From Methanosaeta sp. PtaB.Bin018 (GTDB lineage: Archaea > Halobacteriota > Methanosarcinia > Methanotrichales > Methanotrichaceae), in assembly GCA_002067755.1 (NCBI GenBank), contig MVQH01000060.1, forward strand, positions 1 to 42,986: 42,986 nucleotides of DNA, given 5' to 3'. Of the stretch, positions 40,933 to 42,986 are shown in pieces. The position numbers were made by a program, and so were the translations under genes. The notes beneath the pieces are model-generated. The model did no database searches. It was not told the origin of the DNA and saw only the letters and a program-made list of their open reading frames with translations. Numbering within the stretch: the stretch's first letter is position 1; every line of letters starts with the position of its first letter.

Positions 40933-42648
40933 ATGATTTCGGAACTTCTACGCGAGATTATAGCCAAGGGCGAAAGCCTAAACGTTGAATTCAAGGGCGA
41001 AGAGAGGAAGGCCCTGGAAGACCCAGAGCTGGTCGAGGCGGTCATCTGCCTTGCAAACCGCTCCGGAGATGAGCCAGGCTGGCTGCTGGTCGGAGTGGAG
41101 GACGATGGCAGGATCACCGGTGCCAGGCCTCGTCACGCAGGAAAAAATACTGATACTTATCGCGTTCAGGCCCTCATCGCAAACCGCACCCGCCCGTCTC
41201 TGGCCTGTCGGGTGGAGATAGTCGATCTGGATGGTTTGTCGGTTCTTGTTATTGAAGTTCCAACGTCCCGAACGCCGGTGAGCACTCCAGAGGGCAAGTA
41301 TCAGCGCCGTGCCATTGGAGGCAAGGGAAAGCCTGAGTGCATGCCCTACCTCTTCCCAGAGATGCTCGCCCGCCAGGCTGACCGTGGAATACAGGATTAC
41401 TCATCTCTAGTAGTTCCTGATGCCCGCTGGGAGGATCTGGACCCCCTAGAGTTCGAGCGCTTCCGCAGGGTGATTCGCGAAGGACGGGGTAGAGGCGATG
41501 CGGCCCTGGCCGAGCTGCCTGATAAGGAGATAGCCAAGGCCCTTGGTGCGGTGGAGGCAAACCACGAGGTTTCAGCCGTAAGAGTCCTAGGTCTACTGCT
41601 CTTCGGAAAGGAGGATGCTCTCAGACGTTTCCTTCCCACACACGAGGTTGCATTCCAGGTTCTCACTGATACCAGAGTTCAGGTTAATGAGTTTTTCAAG
41701 TGGCCGCTCATGCGCATCATGGAGGAACTCATAACCCGCTTCCGGGCTAGGAACAGTGCGGAGGAGTTGATGGTGAACATCTTCCGCATTGGTATCCCGG
41801 ACTACTCTGAGCAAGCTTTCCGAGAGGGGCTAGCCAACGCACTGATTCACAGGGACTACTCCAGGCTTGGGGCCGTGTATGTACAGTGGCATGAGGACCG
41901 GATTGAGATCTCCAATCCCGGTGGGTTCCCTGAGGGTGTACGGCTGGATAACCTGCTGGTCACTCCGCCAAGACCGCGCAATCCCTCCCTTGCAGATGCC
42001 TTCAAGCGGGCAGGCATCGTAGAGCGTACTGCCAGAGGTATAGACACCATATTTTTCGAGCAGCTCAGGAATGGCCGTCCAGCGCCCTCTTATGAGCGAA
42101 GCACCGAGACCGACGTTATTCTGGTTCTACCAGGAGGGAAGGCCAACCTGGACTTTGTGCGGCTGGTAGTGGAGGAGAACCAGGCCGGACGGGCCTTCAG
42201 GCTGGATGATTTGCTATTGCTGAACCAGTTATGGCTGGAGCGCCGTTTGACTATATCAGAGGCTGCTACAGTTATTCAAAAGCCAATCGCAGAGGCACGT
42301 GCGATACTTGAGCGTTTGATGGAAGGCGGATTTGTGGATGCCCATGGAGAGGGCAAGAACAGATCATATCAGCTCTCTGCCAATACCTACAGGAGACTTG
42401 GCGAGAAAGCAGCATACGTGCGCCAGCGAGGCTTTGAACCTGTTCAGGCGGAGCAGATGATTCTTCAGTATGTGAAGGCTTACGGAAAGATCACACGTAG
42501 GCAGGTGGTGGAGCTATGCAAGATATCTTCAACACAAGCTCGCGATCTTCTGGCTCGTCTGGTAAAGAAAGGTGCTCTTGAAAAGCACGGCCTCAAGAAA
42601 GGGGCATATTACATAGAGACGTCCAAAAATATGGACGAATCCAAATAG
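40933..42648 (+). CDS. AlbA_2/RecG-like ATP-binding transcriptional regulator
   Basis: 571 residues. N-terminal AlbA_2 (Schlafen-AAA_4-type) domain, residues 1-130: ESLNVEFKGEER, WLLVGVEDDGRITG. Middle GHKL-like ATP-binding region (HATPase_c_4) around residues 290-400: FREGLANALIHRDYS, DRIEISNPGGFPEGV, LADAFKRAGIVERTARGI. The C-terminus has winged-helix segments (TISEAATVIQKPIAEARAIL, KITRRQVVELCKISSTQARD). Such proteins are often labelled RecG-like regulators or occur in toxin-antitoxin and defence settings; none is confirmed here. ATG at 40933 with no clear ribosome site. Confidence 0.85.
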   Translation: MISELLREIIAKGESLNVEFKGEERKALEDPELVEAVICLANRSGDEPGWLLVGVEDDGRITGARPRHAGKNTDTYRVQALIANRTRPSLACRVEIVDLDGLSVLVIEVPTSRTPVSTPEGKYQRRAIGGKGKPECMPYLFPEMLARQADRGIQDYSSLVVPDARWEDLDPLEFERFRRVIREGRGRGDAALAELPDKEIAKALGAVEANHEVSAVRVLGLLLFGKEDALRRFLPTHEVAFQVLTDTRVQVNEFFKWPLMRIMEELITRFRARNSAEELMVNIFRIGIPDYSEQAFREGLANALIHRDYSRLGAVYVQWHEDRIEISNPGGFPEGVRLDNLLVTPPRPRNPSLADAFKRAGIVERTARGIDTIFFEQLRNGRPAPSYERSTETDVILVLPGGKANLDFVRLVVEENQAGRAFRLDDLLLLNQLWLERRLTISEAATVIQKPIAEARAILERLMEGGFVDAHGEGKNRSYQLSANTYRRLGEKAAYVRQRGFEPVQAEQMILQYVKAYGKITRRQVVELCKISSTQARDLLARLVKKGALEKHGLKKGAYYIETSKNMDESK

Positions 42649-42986
42649 GATTTGGACATGTCCAAAAAAGAGCCAAATTCGTCAAATTCTTCTGCTGCCC
42701 TGCATCAGCTCCTTCCCAAGGGACTGCTTGCCCAACTCATTGTCTACACGAGGGGTGCAGTCCACCTAAGCGATCTCTTTTATTTTTAAATGAATACCCG
42801 AGGATTCCTAAAAAACCTTGCTTTAAAACATCATTCATCCTGAGATCAATTCCTTTTTTAATTTTTTAGCTTTTATGTTCGAATACTATCGATTCTCCTT
42901 GAATTTCTCTCTTCGATGGCATCCGCTATGTCTAAATAACCTTGGCATTTTTTAATGTGCAGAGCTGATATAGGTTAAAAGCGAAC
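42649..42986. other. Right-edge intergenic region
   Basis: No gene supported. It starts with the palindrome at 42651-42666. Around 42780-42850 it is AT-rich with T-runs (TTTTATTTTTAAAT) that could terminate transcription. Confidence 0.5.
42651..42666. promoter_or_regulatory. 16-bp perfect palindrome after the AlbA_2 gene
   Basis: TTTGGACATGTCCAAA is a perfect palindrome starting three bases after the stop codon. GTCCAAA and ATCCAAAT strings recur in the last 40 bases of the gene. Candidate operator or transcript-end hairpin. Confidence 0.5.

Noticed and set aside
42649-42790. TAG readthrough as pyrrolysine
   Set aside because: No pyl genes or PYLIS-like structure here, and this kind of methanogen normally lacks the system.

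Overview
The window looks like chromosome from a methanogenic archaeon, most likely of the Methanotrichaceae (Methanothrix/Methanosaeta) or a close relative; the genus is inferred from gene content. The archaeal signs are a group II chaperonin, a stand-alone GMP-synthase amidotransferase subunit, a formaldehyde-activating enzyme, an intron-containing tRNA-Tyr with the C1:G72 pair, a PhoU protein with an AbrB-like N-terminus, archaeal TATA boxes and an archaeal-type gas vesicle cluster.

Layout. 1-4450 is eroded accessory DNA: the start of an IS5-like transposase running off the left edge, small unknown genes, a half-length MFS transporter, a broken IS5-like transposase and a TnpB/IS605-type terminus. 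4455-10997 is one very large secreted protein on the minus strand, with 11 Ig/PKD-like repeats, 6 SdrD-B-like domains and a six-bladed propeller-like C-terminus. 11180-23355 is housekeeping: fae, guaAA, a YkgJ protein, a same-strand chaperone block (thermosome, grpE, dnaK, dnaJ), a pstB-phoU-phoU operon without pstSCA, an ogt/phosphoesterase pair, tRNA-Tyr and tRNA-Asp, and a DUF2156 protein. 23356-24724 holds a MITE-like repeat, a TPR gene and a second TnpB-type terminus.

24725-36500 is the most interesting part. A rightward gas vesicle cluster has three near-identical gvpA genes, then a coiled-coil GvpC-like candidate, gvpN, an unknown, gvpO, gvpF, gvpG, two unknown small proteins (one strongly basic), a GvpJ-type protein ending in a zinc ribbon, gvpH, gvpK, gvpL and a GvpJ/M-type protein fused to a probable PH/GRAM-like domain. 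Divergent from it is a compact operon: receiver protein, PAS histidine kinase, Cys-rich DUF835 protein, PadR regulator and KaiC-like ATPase. No gvpD or gvpE is present, so this operon is a reasonable candidate regulator of buoyancy. The 655-base region between them has a palindromic TATA-like element, a hairpin that would hide a Shine-Dalgarno, and a possible leader peptide overlapping gvpA1.

36531-42986 holds an unknown conserved gene, a HicB-like fragment abutting a 457-bp internally deleted IS481-like element with 32-bp inverted repeats, a CopB-type metal ATPase, a second MITE-like copy, a GC-rich segment with RNA-like pairing, and an AlbA_2/RecG-like ATP-binding protein.
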